In this document: positions 53,311 to 64,000 of the stretch, piece after piece
Numbering within the stretch: the stretch's first letter is position 1
How the letters are laid out: each line of letters opens with the position of its first letter
Origin: Arion vulgaris
Taxonomy: Eukaryota; Mollusca; Gastropoda; Stylommatophora; Arionidae
Assembly: GCA_020796225.1 (NCBI GenBank)
Contig: CM036761.1
Coordinates: forward strand, 32,252,928-32,316,927
Reading direction: 5' to 3'
DNA: 64,000 nucleotides
Position numbers and translations under genes: made by a program
The notes under the pieces: generated by a model
What the model saw: only the letters and a program-made list of their open reading frames with translations
Told to the model about the DNA's origin: nothing
Databases searched by the model: none

Positions 53311-53490
53311 CATGTCCATACAGCTACAAATATATGATGTTATAGTCATCATTATTTGTTTTCTTAAGGCACAGTTTTATAATATTCATATTGTGACATT
53401 ATTAGTTTGATACTCAAATCACGCCTGAAAATCGTAATACATTTCAGAATAATACTTCCATTTGACCGATTTAGATTTGTCAGATTTGTG

Positions 53491-53494
<4 letters not shown>

Positions 53495-53548
<54 letters not shown>

Positions 53549-53735
53549 GATCATTCTTCACGGCCAATTTCATCATTTTTTGGGTGATATATAATTGATC
53601 CTTTGACAAGAATGGAGTGATCTACGTTGAACGATTATGCGCCCATGGTGACTAGGCCCGCCCACCCGATTTCAGCCAGATTTTGATTTACTAGGCTGAG
53701 CTTCCTATGGTACGATCATTTCTGTTTTGATATTA
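53495..53735 (-). mobile_element. SINE-B-like copy with a (GA)n tail
   Basis: (ct)n at 53499-53546, then cgcgatcattcttcacggcc, gtgatatataattgatcctt, acgttgaacgattatgcgcc and ccgatttcagccagattttg. The 3' body resembles SINE-B, but the tail is (GA)n as in SINE-C. The core and head are missing. Confidence 0.75.
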
Positions 53736-53737
53736 TT

Positions 53738-54220
53738 TGATTATTTCTACTCAGGATATGCTCAACATATCTCCATCTTCTCCTTCTTATAACAGTTGTT
53801 ACTAGTGGTTGACTAGTCATTTATACGATTTCATCACTTCTGAATTCGTTACATTTTAATATTCATTATTTTTCGTAGACATCTTCTTTTTCTTCTTCGA
53901 ACGCTCCATATCGAGCACCTGTCAACTACTATGTGTGATGTGTATGTGATCTGATCCTAAGAGCGATTTTACGTTGTGCCAGTTATGCGTCTACAAGTAG
54001 GCCAGCACATTGGATTTCTGCGATCCATTTTATTTACTAGGTAGCATCCCTAGAGCCTACATCAGTCGCCTCTTACGACATGCATTGTTGGTCGCAGTTG
54101 TACTATTGTTTGCTTCCATTGCGTGCCCCGGCCCCACACGAGAGTTGTATACATCTATTTTCAAATGCATTCAACTTGCTTTTTATATCTCAATCATTTT
54201 CCAGTCATACTAAATGTTAC
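53738..54220 (-). mobile_element. LINE L3 fragment split by SINE-A
   Basis: The left part has ctcaacatatctccatcttc and ttcttataacagttgttact. The right part has tattttcaaatgcattcaac and ttgctttttatatctcaatc. Both match consecutive parts of 17700-17920. Confidence 0.8.
53885..54145 (-). mobile_element. SINE-A copy inside LINE L3
   Basis: From tctttttcttcttcgaacgc to gtgccccggccccacacgag. Flanks gtagacatc and tatacatct may be the target duplication. Confidence 0.88.
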
Positions 54221-54540
54221 GCAATCAATAATACATGTAGTGATGTGAATTGAATTAGTTTTTTTTCGTAACAAAACCTAGACGTATTATGTTCAGGTAT
54301 AATCGACACTTCAATCGAGTAGTCCAGACTTTAAATGAGAACTGGCCTTCTAAGTTAAGGGAAGTAATCCAGAATCGATGTGTCTTGGAGAACACGATAT
54401 GTTGTTTGCAAATTTCATCTGAATCGCATGCCTGACTCTTGTAACTTGTAACCTTATTTGTTCAAAATTACTACAATCGATTTGTGTGAATACACTCTCT
54501 GTTCCTTAGTAGTGCTCGGTCCCTTTCCGCACTATATTAA

Positions 54541-54802
54541 GTCTGCTTTTTCTTCATACGCTTCATATCGATCACTTGTTAACCACTCTTTGTGATTAGT
54601 ATGTAATCCAAGGCTAAGAGCGTTTGTACTTTGTGCCAGTTGTGCACCTACATGTACGACAGCACATCCGATTTCTTCGACGCTTTTTATTTATCCAGAG
54701 TATTTTCCCTAGGATCCTACCTCAGTCGCCTCTTGCGACATGCTTGTAGGTCGCAGTGTTACTATTCTTTGCTCCCCATGAAAGCCCCTGCAACACACGT
54801 GC
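54541..54802 (-). mobile_element. SINE-A copy with 10-bp target duplication
   Basis: From gtctgctttttcttcatacg to gcccctgcaacacacgtgca. The direct repeat actatattaa is at 54531-54540 and 54803-54812. Confidence 0.92.
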
Positions 54803-54819
54803 AACTATATTAAATGAAT

Positions 54820-56430
54820 GTATCAGCAGCAGTTCCATTGTATAGTTGCTTTAGTAGCTACATTTTTATTAACAATAACTCCAAATCTCCCACCAACGTC
54901 TATATAAGTATACACAGATATAATCATCTGTGTGACTATCGACAGCCAGCTCTAGATAACTAGGTCAGCCAACTGACGGGGAAACACATGACCTAGATCA
55001 GAGCGGGAGGCTGAAATCTATAAATGTTTGATAGAATACTACAGCCTTTTTAGAAATTGTACTCAATTCTGTCATGCTATGGTTATTTATTGGTGAAAAT
55101 ATTCATAATATTGATATTACTTATTGTTAAACTTAACTTGTTGCATAAAATAACTTCAATTTAGCATTTTGTGTTCATTTTAAAATGAATTCGTCTATAT
55201 ACAACAATACTGGAATTCGAGGTCACGTTGTGTTGTTGTGGTCTGATTTCCCATAATTCTTACCTGAGTCCGAAGGCCCATAAGTTGATAGTTGGCTCTG
55301 GAATAGCGAAGACATTTTCTCGATTTATGCCGTGTTTTTGTAAACATACTACTTCTGTTCTAGCATATTCTTATTGCCTTATTACATGTTTTTCAGACGC
55401 TAATAATAGTCAATAAAATGCAATTGTTTTGAAATGCTTGTCACTAATTGTTCTCTTCTCGCTAGATTTCCTACTAATAACCAGTATTGCAATACATCTG
55501 TTGCCTCACTTTGAACAGAATTAAAAGTTTAAATCTAGTTGTAAAGTCCTTTAAAGAAACATACATCGCTGCCTCAAAATCGCCTTCTTCCCCATTAAAA
55601 ACAATACGTTTTCTCCCCATGCTTGGTGGGAAAACTTTTTCGGTTGACCACATAAGATTAAAATGTCCCTCATTCCGATTGCCAGCAAAACCTGATCAAC
55701 AGAATTCCCGTTCCGTGAAAGTTGACAAATAATAATTTAAAATGTCCCTCATTCCGATTGCAAGTAAAACCTGATACAATTGAATTCTCTACCCTTGAAA
55801 GTTGACAAATAACAATTTGCAAATTGAATTTATTCAGAGTCAAATTTATCGATGCAAGTGAAACTCATAATCAAATGTGTTCTCATAATAAAAATGTTTT
55901 TTTATAAAGTTGACCTTCCGGTGAATTGAACCGAGTCAACACATAAATATCAATAAATATGTTCGTATTCGTGTGAATACTGTGCGTATGTCGTCACCGG
56001 AATATAACAACATGATCGCTTTGCGTATCACGTGACAGGAGGATCGTGAAAACATGGATAGACATATTCGGTGATTTCTATACATGATGACAATTTGCGT
56101 TAAATTGGAATATGGTTATAGAAACCAAGAAATAGTCCAGTTTTATAACTGTTACATCTTCCCATGTATGAAAGCTACCATACTGCCAAATTTTAAGTCC
56201 CTAGTATGTTCAAATATTTTCAAACAATTAGGACAGACATACAAAGTAATTGATCTGTGCCTTATATATGTATATTAGTGTATATTAGTGGCTGAAGCAA
56301 CATATTCATATACAATGAATAGACATATATAATGAAGAATATAAGCGCTACTGGTATCGATTAACATAATAATGGTACATTTGTTGTGAAACATAATAAT
56401 TATTTTATTAAAGTTAAGAAGGTTTGGTAT
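54820..56430. other. Mostly unrecognised; 79-bp duplication
   Basis: A 79-bp tandem duplication starts aaaatgtccctcattccgat at 55660 and 55739. A frame at 55487-55732 runs into it and has no domain I can name. The remainder is AT-rich. Confidence 0.45.
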
Positions 56431-57000
56431 AATCATCATCATCAAATAGCTTGTCCTGAACAGAACTTTACCACCCCAAAAGTTCTCAAGAATCTCTCTC
56501 TCTCTCTCATAGACCCGATATACTGCCTCTGCAGCCGTCATGTTCAAATCATCAGTTACATTCTGAATACATCTTCTCGGTGGTCTTCATCTTCTCCTCT
56601 TTGCCGGTATGCCTCCTTCCATGATGGTCTTCTCCAGCCCTTCATGTCTTTTTATATGTCTAAAATATCTCAATTTTATCTTTTGTATTTGTAGCATCAG
56701 CCACTTTTCTTTGATTGTGAGTTCTTTCTGGATAGATCTATTTGTTCTCTTCTCTGTCCAAGATATACGAAGGACCCTTCGGAACACTTATTTTCTAAAG
56801 CACGTATATGTTTTTCCACTTCTTTATTAAATGTCCATGCTTCACACCCATACGTTGCCAAAATATAGATATTTACTATATCAAATATGGGTACATCAAA
56901 TATTGTCGACACACAAAGATACATTCTCTTACTTTGATGAAACACAATAAAATTCACTGTGTTGACAAGTAGATAGAAGACATATACTGATATAAGTATC
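56430..57000 (-). mobile_element. LINE L4 fragment
   Basis: The minus strand reads NIYILATYGCEAWTFNKEVE (shared with RT ends), ALENKCSEGSFVYLGQRRE, then QKIKLRYFRHIKRHEGLEKT and MEGGIPAKRRR, with a (gat)n tail at left. Frameshifted. Confidence 0.85.
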
Positions 57001-57374
57001 ATTTTTTTTAAAATAAGACGTGGGCGTAATGCACTATTTCCAAATCTACAAGAACGACATGAGACATAGACTTCCTCAGACTCGTTATTATCATCCTACA
57101 TTGTGGAGATGTCAACTATTCATGAGTAAATATGAAATGAAAGTGTTAGACGTCAATTGCTAACTTCTCAATGATTTCAAACTAGTCAACTAGAAATGAG
57201 ATAGCCGAGAAAGAGAGGGTGGACATTTAGCTTTTTTTAACGCTGACATGACGCTATGATTTGGTTATAATGTATTTTTCTCAAATGCAGTTTCTTTCTT
57301 TAAATTTGCACATACACAGTAGCACAAACACGTTATAAATGATATGATAAATTCAAACCAAAGCCGTTGTTAAT
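57001..57374. other. No recognised feature
   Basis: AT-rich sequence. Confidence 0.3.
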
Positions 57375-57386
57375 CTTTCTATCATC

Positions 57387-57640
57387 TCTCCTTCTTCTTT
57401 GCGTTCGTTCTTTACGACCAATTGTAATCACTCTTTGTGATATGTTTGATCTTTGCCAAGAACGTGTATACGTTGCACATTGATTTGGTAGGCTCCTAAA
57501 CGCATAAACTTCTACACGCTTAGGACATATGCATCCGATTTCAGCCGAACCTCCTTAGTCGCCTCTTACGACATGCATGGCAGGTAACAGTGGTTCTATT
57601 CTTTACACCCCAAATTTGGGCCCCAGTAACCACTCGAGCG
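57387..57640 (-). mobile_element. SINE-B copy with 12-bp target duplication
   Basis: The direct repeat ctttctatcatc lies at 57375-57386 and 57641-57652. The element reads tctccttcttctttgcgttc at left to gccccagtaaccactcgagc at right. Confidence 0.95.
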
Positions 57641-57652
57641 CTTTCTATCATC

Positions 57653-58150
57653 AATAAAATAGCTTGTCCTGATGAGAACGTTGCCACCCTAACATTTCTT
57701 CGGAATTTATCTCTCTAATAAGCCAGATGTCCTGTCTCTGCAGCCTGCATTCTCAAATCATAGTTTCATCCTGAATATATCTTCTATGTTTTCTTCTTAT
57801 AATTATTCTTTTCTTTGTCATGCTGTCTACTTCTGAAATGGTCTTCTCCAAAGACTTTTTGTTTTATTTATTGGTCAAAATGCTTGAATTTTCTCAAAGT
57901 TATATGTAGCATCAGTCAGTTTTCTTTGATTTTGAGTTATTTCTGGATAGATCTATCTGCTCTCTTTTCTGCCCATGGTTTACGCATGACTCTTTTGAAA
58001 CACTTATATTCAAAAACACACATATGTTTCTCCACTGCCTTGTTAAATGTTCATGCTTCACACTCGTACGATATCTGGGAATTTGCATGCTCTTAGTATT
58101 CTGATCTTTGTTTTTCTATCTTATTTGTAGCATCAGCAAGTTTTCTTTCA
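57653..58150 (-). mobile_element. LINE L4 fragment
   Basis: Left end tcaataaaatagcttgtcct, then catcctgaatatatcttcta, atggtcttctccaaagactt and cagttttctttgattttgag. It matches 56440-56730 in order. SINE-B sits exactly at its tail. Confidence 0.8.
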
Positions 58151-58295
58151 TTTTGAGTGCTTTCTGGATTTTGTGTGCTTACTGGATTTTGAGTGCTTTC
58201 TGCATTTTGAGTGCTTTCTGTATTTTGAGTGCTTTCTGGATTTTGAGTGCGTTCTGGATTTTGAGTGCTTTCTGGATTTTGAGTTCTTATATTAA
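58140..58295 (+). repeat. 18-bp minisatellite, about 8 copies
   Basis: The unit is ttttgagtgctttctgga. Its first copy lies at the L4 sequence catcagcaagttttctttca-ttttgag, so the array grew from LINE sequence. Confidence 0.9.
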
Positions 58296-58669
58296 TGCTT
58301 TACAAACATGATAACGTAAGAGGAATATCTAAAAAAAAATACTTTACACACATGTTGTCAGTGTAAACATATAAAGTGTAGCATGCCCTTAGTAAAACAC
58401 CGCTCTTATAACAGCCAGATTGAAAAACAATGACGATCTCTAGCTAGTTTTCCCACCTCCTCCAACGTCATGATTGAGATTTATTTAATGGTCTGTTGTC
58501 ACCGTCGTTACTTGCCTAATCTTATAAGAACCATGTCTTGTATTAATATTCTCTTATTCCATTGTACCATTGTATCACTAGATTCACAAGATATTACAGG
58601 ATATATCACTAGATACCACTAGACATCACTTGATATCACTAGATATCACAATATATTGGGGGCGTAGCG

Positions 58670-58865
58670 ATCTTGTGGGTGCTTGTTTTAAGGCACTTTG
58701 TAAGCTGATATTCATTTTCGTAAGGCTATTCTTGATGCCGTCGCTCCATCTTTCCCTTTTTGCTTGGTCTTCCTCTTGCGTTGTACTCATTATGCTTTTT
58801 TCTGTGTGGCTCTCTGTGGTAGGCGATACCAGGGCATTCTTGTCAGGTGTCCAACCCATTGTTTA
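58670..58865 (-). mobile_element. LINE L6 3' fragment
   Basis: The minus strand reads MGWTPDKNALVSPTTESHTE, AKRERWSDGIKNSLTKMNIS and LQSALKQAPTRS. Same family as 37641-37786. Confidence 0.8.
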
Positions 58866-58867
58866 TG

Positions 58868-58985
58868 TAATATTTGTAGAAATTCTGATATTGAAATTTT
58901 GAAATGTGTATATTTGTAGAAATTCTGATATTGAAATTTTGAAATGTGTATATTTGTAGAAATTCTGATATTGGCTTTAGAAGTA
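58868..58985 (+). repeat. 40-bp tandem repeat, about 2.7 copies
   Basis: tatttgtagaaattctgata starts at 58871, 58911 and 58951. Confidence 0.92.
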
Positions 58986-60040
58986 CAAGTCAGTACAAAT
59001 GATATTCATTTTTGTAGCAACAATTCTCATCAAAAATGAATAGTTGCAAATCCAAAAAAAAAAAAAAACATCAAACGCACGTAACATCTAAAGAAATCAT
59101 TTCATAGATTAAAAGGAATGCGAAGCTAAAGTTGTTGACATTTGAAGTATGACAATTAGTGGTTGAAAATAGAAACATTACAATGGAAAATATAGAATGC
59201 GACAGAGTGCATAAGATATAGTAAACAAAAGCAGAATTGCGAAAGAGACATTGTTATTTTAGAGTTGTATTTAAATACAAGTACAACAAAAAAATGTCAG
59301 ATAAACAATTCATAAACAAGTAAATTTATTAGCAAGGATGGATACTTGTAAAGTAATGGTTGCTTTGAATCATACTATCGACAGAGGGGACTACAAAGCA
59401 AAGTGGGATAAAGAACATACAAAGCACAACAAAGATGATTGATATCAGCTGTTCAAAAGGAACCAGACTGTCATACTTCGCATCCCGGCGAGTTACAATA
59501 GAATGAGACACCACATGTATGCTAATTTCAAGATAGGCACCAACGACCTGTTCTCCTGTAGCTTGGCGAGTAGGACAACAGAAAATATCTCACAGTACTG
59601 CTCCCAGTATGTAGACCTGATAAGAAAGAGGTGGTTCACTTACACCAGCGCCTAAGACAAACTATATGGCGTGGCTGATATTCTAAGACAGATGGCTGCC
59701 TTTTATTATATAATCCGAAATCCCAATCTAGTGAGAACGCAGAAGAAGATTTCATACTATTTTTTTAAAATGTTGTAAAACTGCTTGTTCGTTCTTCTCA
59801 TTTTCATCCCTTCTTAGCAGTAAACCAAGATATTAAAAACCATTCATAGTTTCTATTTTCTTTCTGTGATAAAATTATCCCTTGTCATGCTCGTTTTACC
59901 AGTTAGTTGTCACTGATTTTATTTCTGCCACATTGAAATGTGGATTTTCTTTTCTACTTTTCTCTTGAACTTCCATTATTATTATTTACTCAATCCCTTT
60001 ATTTCTCTGCTTCCTACTTGGAAAATGATTATAATGGAAA
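58986..60040. other. No recognised feature
   Basis: About 1 kb of AT-rich sequence. A 61-residue minus-strand frame (59329-59514) has no identifiable domain. Confidence 0.3.
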
Positions 60041-60047
60041 AAAAATC

Positions 60048-60316
60048 GCTCGTGTGTTGCCGGGCCTGTACGGAGATCAAATATTAGTAACATTGTGACC
60101 TATAATTTATGTGGCAAGAGGCGACTGAGGTAGGGCCTTAGGAAAGCTAACCTGGTAAATAAAAAGCGTGGCAGAAATTGAAAGTGCTGACCTCTATGTA
60201 GTTGCGTAACTGACACAACGTATAATCGCTCTCAGACTCGGATCACATAGAAATCAGAAAGAGTGGTTAACAAGTGGTCGATATGGAGCGTTTGAAGAAG
60301 AAGAAGAAGAAGAAAA
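60048..60316 (+). mobile_element. SINE-A copy, full length
   Basis: Head ctcgtgtgttgccgggcctg, core gtggcaagaggcgactgagg, then ctggtaaataaaaagcgtgg, gtggttaacaagtggtcgat and tail gaagaagaagaagaagaag. Confidence 0.92.
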
Positions 60317-60466
60317 ACAAATGGTAAAAGTAAAATATTCAAATTAAAAAACTTGACAGAGTAATTTCTAAATAATACTTTTAATTAATCACCACCAGTA
60401 TATTCTGTATAAGATGGGATGAATTCAGGAGAAGTGATGAAATCAGAGAAATGTCTGGTTATCAAA

Positions 60467-60890
60467 ACATTAACAACTGTTATAAGAAAGAACGAGGCGC
60501 GTCTGGTCGAATGAATTAGAGCGCGACTCTCGTACGGGAGATCCATGTTTAATTTACGGTAAGGACTTTTCTTATGTCGGGGGCATAACAGATAATTCCT
60601 AACCTGCAATGTTTCACGTCGACTGTACTACCCATGCCTCCATTAAATTTATCAGGCTCTCGCCCCCTCTCTCCTCGTACTGTACCGTCCTAAAAAGCGG
60701 TTACTACAGGAAGTAACGATATTTTTTATTTGAAAGAAAGAGAAGATGGAGATATTTTGGGCATGATCTGCGAAGAAATGATAAAGGAATCACAAAGAAG
60801 ATATTACAGTGGGAAGAAAAGGCTTGAAGAAAGAAATGATATCCTAGGGATACTGTCTCGACATTTTCTGAGAGAAGATTGAAATATTGG
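60467..60890 (+). mobile_element. LINE L3 fragment split by SINE-F
   Basis: Left part aacaactgttataagaaag. Right part from about 60733 reads gagaagatggagatattttg and KRWRYFGHDLRRNDK-like sequence. It matches 32475-32640. Confidence 0.7.
60494..60732 (+). mobile_element. SINE-F copy inside LINE L3
   Basis: Head tctggtcgaatgaattagag, then gtacgggagatccatgttta, gtcgggggcataacagataa, and cctcgtactgtaccgtccta. The gaaagaa words on both sides may be the target duplication. Confidence 0.8.
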
Positions 60891-60893
60891 GCT

Positions 60894-61148
60894 CTTCTTC
60901 TTCTTCTTCTTCGAACGCTCCCTGTCAACTCCTCTGTGTGATTTGTATGTGATCTGAGTCTAAGAACGATTGCACGTTGTGTCAGTTATGCACCTACAAG
61001 TAGGCCAGCACATCATATTTCTGTGCTGCTTTTTATTAACTACGGAAGCACACCTAGTTTCTACATTAGCCGCCTCTTACGACATGCCTTGTAGGTCGCA
61101 GTGGTACTATTCGCTGCTTCCCGTGTGGGTTCCGGCAACACATGGGTG
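60894..61148 (-). mobile_element. SINE-A copy
   Basis: From cttcttcttcttcttcttcg to ttccggcaacacatgggtga, with core cgcctcttacgacatgcctt. It follows directly on the L3 fragment. Confidence 0.92.
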
Positions 61149-61287
61149 ATATCGGACTTAATTTCATAGAATAGACTGAACGATTTTTCTAGGAAAGAGC
61201 TGTATTGACAAATTGCTTGCAGAACATATGTAATGTATTACGACAGGAGCGAAATATTTTTATCTTATTTTACCATGTATAACTTTC

Positions 61288-61537
61288 GCCTGTGTGGTAC
61301 AGGGGCCCGCAAGGAAGCAAATAATAGTACCACTGCAACCTACAAGGCATGTCGTAAGATGCGACTGATGTAGGACCTAGGGAAGCTACCCTAGTAAATA
61401 AAAAGAATAACAGAAATCGGATGTACTTGTAGGCGCATAACTGGCACAATGTACAATCGCTCTTAGACTCAGATCACATACCAGTCACACAGCGTGGTTA
61501 ACAAGTGGTCAATGTGGAGCGTTTGAAGAAGAAGAAT
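61288..61537 (+). mobile_element. SINE-A copy with target duplication
   Basis: Head gcctgtgtggtacaggggcc, core ggcatgtcgtaagatgcgac, tail gtttgaagaagaagaa. The direct repeat tataacttt is at 61278-61286 and 61538-61546. Confidence 0.92.
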
Positions 61538-61547
61538 TATAACTTTG

Positions 61548-62242
61548 TCGTTACCATTTACGCTATCATCACTAATGATATGTGCCAATACTGTCTAGCT
61601 AGAGCATTATACAGTACTTATCTATACACACCATTCTTACGACACAATATGACTTATGATATTATGATTACCAGAATACTGTTTTTTAATATATACTATT
61701 TGACTACTAACTCAGAGAAAATGTCTGGGCGGATGTCCTTATCTGTAGAAGTTCCCGATACAGGCAATATCCCTAAACGGAATATAAAATTGACAGCGTC
61801 AGAATGTAGATCGTAATGTCGAGACAAACGAGAACTTAAGAATGAAGATAAATTAATCTAACCGTATAATGTATAAATTGAGGGATTCAATTCACGTGTC
61901 ACATTGACTATCGGGTACCTCCGGACAACGTGACCTAAGCCGATGCCATGGTTAGATGTAATTGATTTTTGATTAACGCACGCAGCTTGGAAATTGTGTG
62001 TTACCTGGTCAAATTGACATCATTCAAGGCACGTGCAATTAGTTGTCTTTATTTTGTTCCCCGGCATTCCTGTATTACCATTTATGTCCAGTACTAGAAG
62101 ACTACGTTTCTAGGGTTTCTCTTATGAGAGTGTTGTGTTACTGCCTTTGTGAAAATGTATGTGATGTAAATAGAAAGATTGACATAAGAAACTCAGATAT
62201 AATTGTGGTGGTGAAGATGAATATGCGCAACGAACGACTTTG
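61548..62242. other. No firm feature; possible small exon
   Basis: An acceptor-like ttgactactaactcag at about 61700-61715 precedes a short frame MSGRMSLSVEVPDTGNIPKR to a stop at 61816. The sequence is less AT-driven than around it, but no family is recognised. Confidence 0.2.
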
Positions 62243-62244
62243 AC

Positions 62245-62500
62245 TCTTCTTCTTCTTAGAACGTTCCACGTCGACCACTTGTTAAACCAGTCTTTGAGAT
62301 TTGTATATCATTTGAGCCTAAGAACGACTGTACGGTGTGCCAGTTAGTTATGAGCCTACAAATAGGAGAACACATCCGATTTCTGCGACGCCTTTTATTT
62401 ACTAGGGTAGCTTCCCGAGGCCCCTACCTCAGAAACCTCTTACGACATGCATTGTAGGTCGCAGTGTTGCTATTATTTAATCCCAATGCGGCCCCAGCAA
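62245..62500 (-). mobile_element. SINE-A copy
   Basis: From cttcttcttcttagaacgtt to gcggccccagcaaccaac. It has an extra tta in ccagttagttatgagcc. Confidence 0.92.
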
Positions 62501-62599
62501 CCAACATAGGACTTTGGCTCAACGACCTTCGGTTGGTACAGACCATGACAATTGATGGACAATGTATACAGTGTTTGACAGATTTCAAAATCACCCGTT

Positions 62600-62760
62600 T
62601 GGTCAGTGCAAAGCCGAGATAGAGTAGTGGTCACTGCACTCTCTTCATAAGCGCGTGGTTCGCGTTCAATTCCACAATGGGAGGAAATGTTTTCCCTGCA
62701 AGGGCTCTCAAGTTGATACAATTTCAAATGAGTACAAGAAGAACTTTGAGAAGTTAAATC
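62600..62760 (+). mobile_element. tRNA-derived SINE, single copy
   Basis: A-box-like gatagagtagtggtcactgc and B-box-like cgcgttcaattcca, 45-50 bp apart, with extra sequence to an agtacaagaagaa stretch. No second copy was found in the window. Confidence 0.55.
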
Positions 62761-62799
62761 TAGCCGGCGTGATGTTCATCACATCACGAATCACTTGCA

Positions 62800-62985
62800 A
62801 GTAGTGAACTATACCGATCTAACACGACATCCGCCTTAGGGGCAGAGTGAGAGGTGTGTTTAATCAGCGAGCCACGGGAACCATCAGTGTGCATATACTT
62901 CGATATCTGTTTGAGGGAGACCGAGCACATATGGGTCTGCCCGGAGTGCAATGACGTCAGTAACCAATAACCAATAACCAATTTC
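62800..62985 (+). mobile_element. RNase H LINE 3' end, variant
   Basis: The frame reads VCLISEPREPSVCIYFDICL, then RETEHIWVCPECNDVSN, and ends in ataaccaataacca. It is parallel in layout to RSEHLWTCPECYDDSPHITDN of the other copies, but is a distinct family with a different tail. Confidence 0.75.
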
Positions 62986-63234
62986 GATTGAAAAATCACT
63001 TTGTTTCATTTATATGCTTTACAAAACTTACTTTGTGTTTGGATATTTCAACTTTAGTCAACAGTTGTATTGCTGTCTTCCTTATTAACACGATCCTGAA
63101 CTGTTACATCTTACTATGTATATATATATAAATTCTGAATATTTCTATTGGTGTTTGAAATGCAAGACTACATGCTCAAGTTAGCTAGCCTTATTGCTTG
63201 ATAAGTTTCTTTTGACTATGTACTCTGGTTAGCT
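62986..63234. other. No recognised feature
   Basis: AT-rich sequence. Confidence 0.3.
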
Positions 63235-63478
63235 TCTTCTTCAAATGCACCATATCGACCACTCTATGTGATGTGTATGTGATTCGATCCTGAGAGCGAT
63301 TGCACACTGAACCAGTTATGCGCTTACAAGTAGGTAAACCGATTTCTGCGACGCTTTTTATTTACTAGCGTATCTTCCCTAGGCCCCTACCTCAGTCGCC
63401 TCTTACAACATGCCTGGTAGGTATCGCAGTGTTACTATTATTTGATCCCTGTGCGAGCCTCGGCAACACACGGGCACC
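63235..63478 (-). mobile_element. SINE-A copy
   Basis: From cttcttcttcaaatgcacca to gagcctcggcaacacacggg, with a short deletion in the aagtaggt region. Confidence 0.92.
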
Positions 63479-63579
63479 TCTGGAACTAGGAAACCTCGTC
63501 CTGTTACATCCATTCACATACATCCTCTTGAAATGTTAGTAAATGAATGCCGAGATATACCACAGCATTACATGAATTC

Positions 63580-63870
63580 CTGAATTAATGACTAGACGAC
63601 TAAGATGGTTGGGGCATGTGAGAAGAATGGAAACTTGCCGCATACCAAAACAAATGTTGTTCTGTGAACTTTCGGAGGGAAGAGGCACCAGGGCAGACCA
63701 CTGCTCAGATATAAAGATGTCTGCAAAGCTTCAATGAAAAACTTTCCTATAGGTCCCAGCACATGAGAAGGACTAGCTGATGACAGTTGTGTGAAAAGCC
63801 AAATTATGAAAGGGCGCAGAGTCTTTTGAGAAGAGACTTATGTATGAGCTGAACGACAAGAGAGAAAAGC
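63580..63870 (+). mobile_element. LINE L7 C-terminal fragment
   Basis: The frame reads MTRRLRWLGHVRRMETCRIP, KQMLFCELSEGRG, and then degenerate DIKMSAKLQ. This is the familiar 'LRW.GHV.RM...R.PK..L..EL..G.R' region of a LINE, with a frameshift after GRG. It runs to near the window end. Confidence 0.85.
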
Positions 63871-64000
63871 GAAAACTCAGAAGTTGTCACAGTAAAACAC
63901 TTGCCACATTGACCGTCTGTAAAGATGAAAAAGGCCATATACATGAATTCCACATGTAGCAATGTAATATGTAGCAAATTACAAATGTAATATTGAAGGT

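Noticed and set aside
55487..55732. 81-residue frame as an exon
   Set aside because: It runs into a 79-bp tandem duplication and shows no domain; kept only as an unassigned region.

Overview
This looks like an AT-rich, repeat-dense stretch of an animal nuclear genome. There are no bacterial-style operons, no rRNA and no intact tRNA gene. Most sequence I can explain is non-LTR retrotransposon (LINE) debris, SINEs, small DNA transposons and tandem arrays. The mix of RTE-type and RNase H-bearing LINEs, many SINE families with (GAA)n or (GA)n tails, and a Kolobok-type transposase suggests an invertebrate. A lophotrochozoan such as a mollusc is my best guess, from general memory of LINE protein sequences and not from a search.

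The one convincing host coding feature is an internal exon at 10695-11758 (+), with clear acceptor and donor sites. It encodes about 355 residues, mostly low-complexity and charged, and ends in the start of a transmembrane helix that resembles S2 of voltage-gated proton channels (Hv1). If that is right, the S1-S2 loop is extraordinarily long. No other exon of that gene was recognised.

Layout. 0-5.2 kb: LINE and SINE pieces, then tandem arrays (about 37, 59, 21 and 42 bp). 5.5-9.1 kb: one SINE-A copy hit by two LINE insertions and carrying a 1.65-kb satellite of 23-bp units derived from its own core. 9.1-12.4 kb: MITE, SINE-D, LINE end, the host exon, a 45-bp array. 12.8-15.2 kb: a hAT-like terminus and a degenerate 42-bp array. 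15.6-21 kb: SINEs, LINEs and MITE M1. 21.6-23.6 kb: a 59-bp satellite made from a tRNA-like SINE head, then nested SINE and LINE. 24.1-30.1 kb: a defective Kolobok element with TTAA duplications, a long inverted repeat with about 1-kb arms, and a second M1 copy. 30-64 kb: a patchwork of LINE 3' ends, about a dozen SINE-A copies, SINE-B and SINE-C, tRNA-headed SINEs and further arrays.

The most interesting signal is how the repeats relate. Three SINE groups (A, B, C) share a central core but differ in 3' body and tail. Internal pieces of a SINE-A, a SINE-S and a LINE 3' end have each expanded into local satellites. Several arrays are themselves interrupted by SINE or LINE insertions. Family names (SINE-A, L1, M1 and so on) are labels for this window only, not database names.
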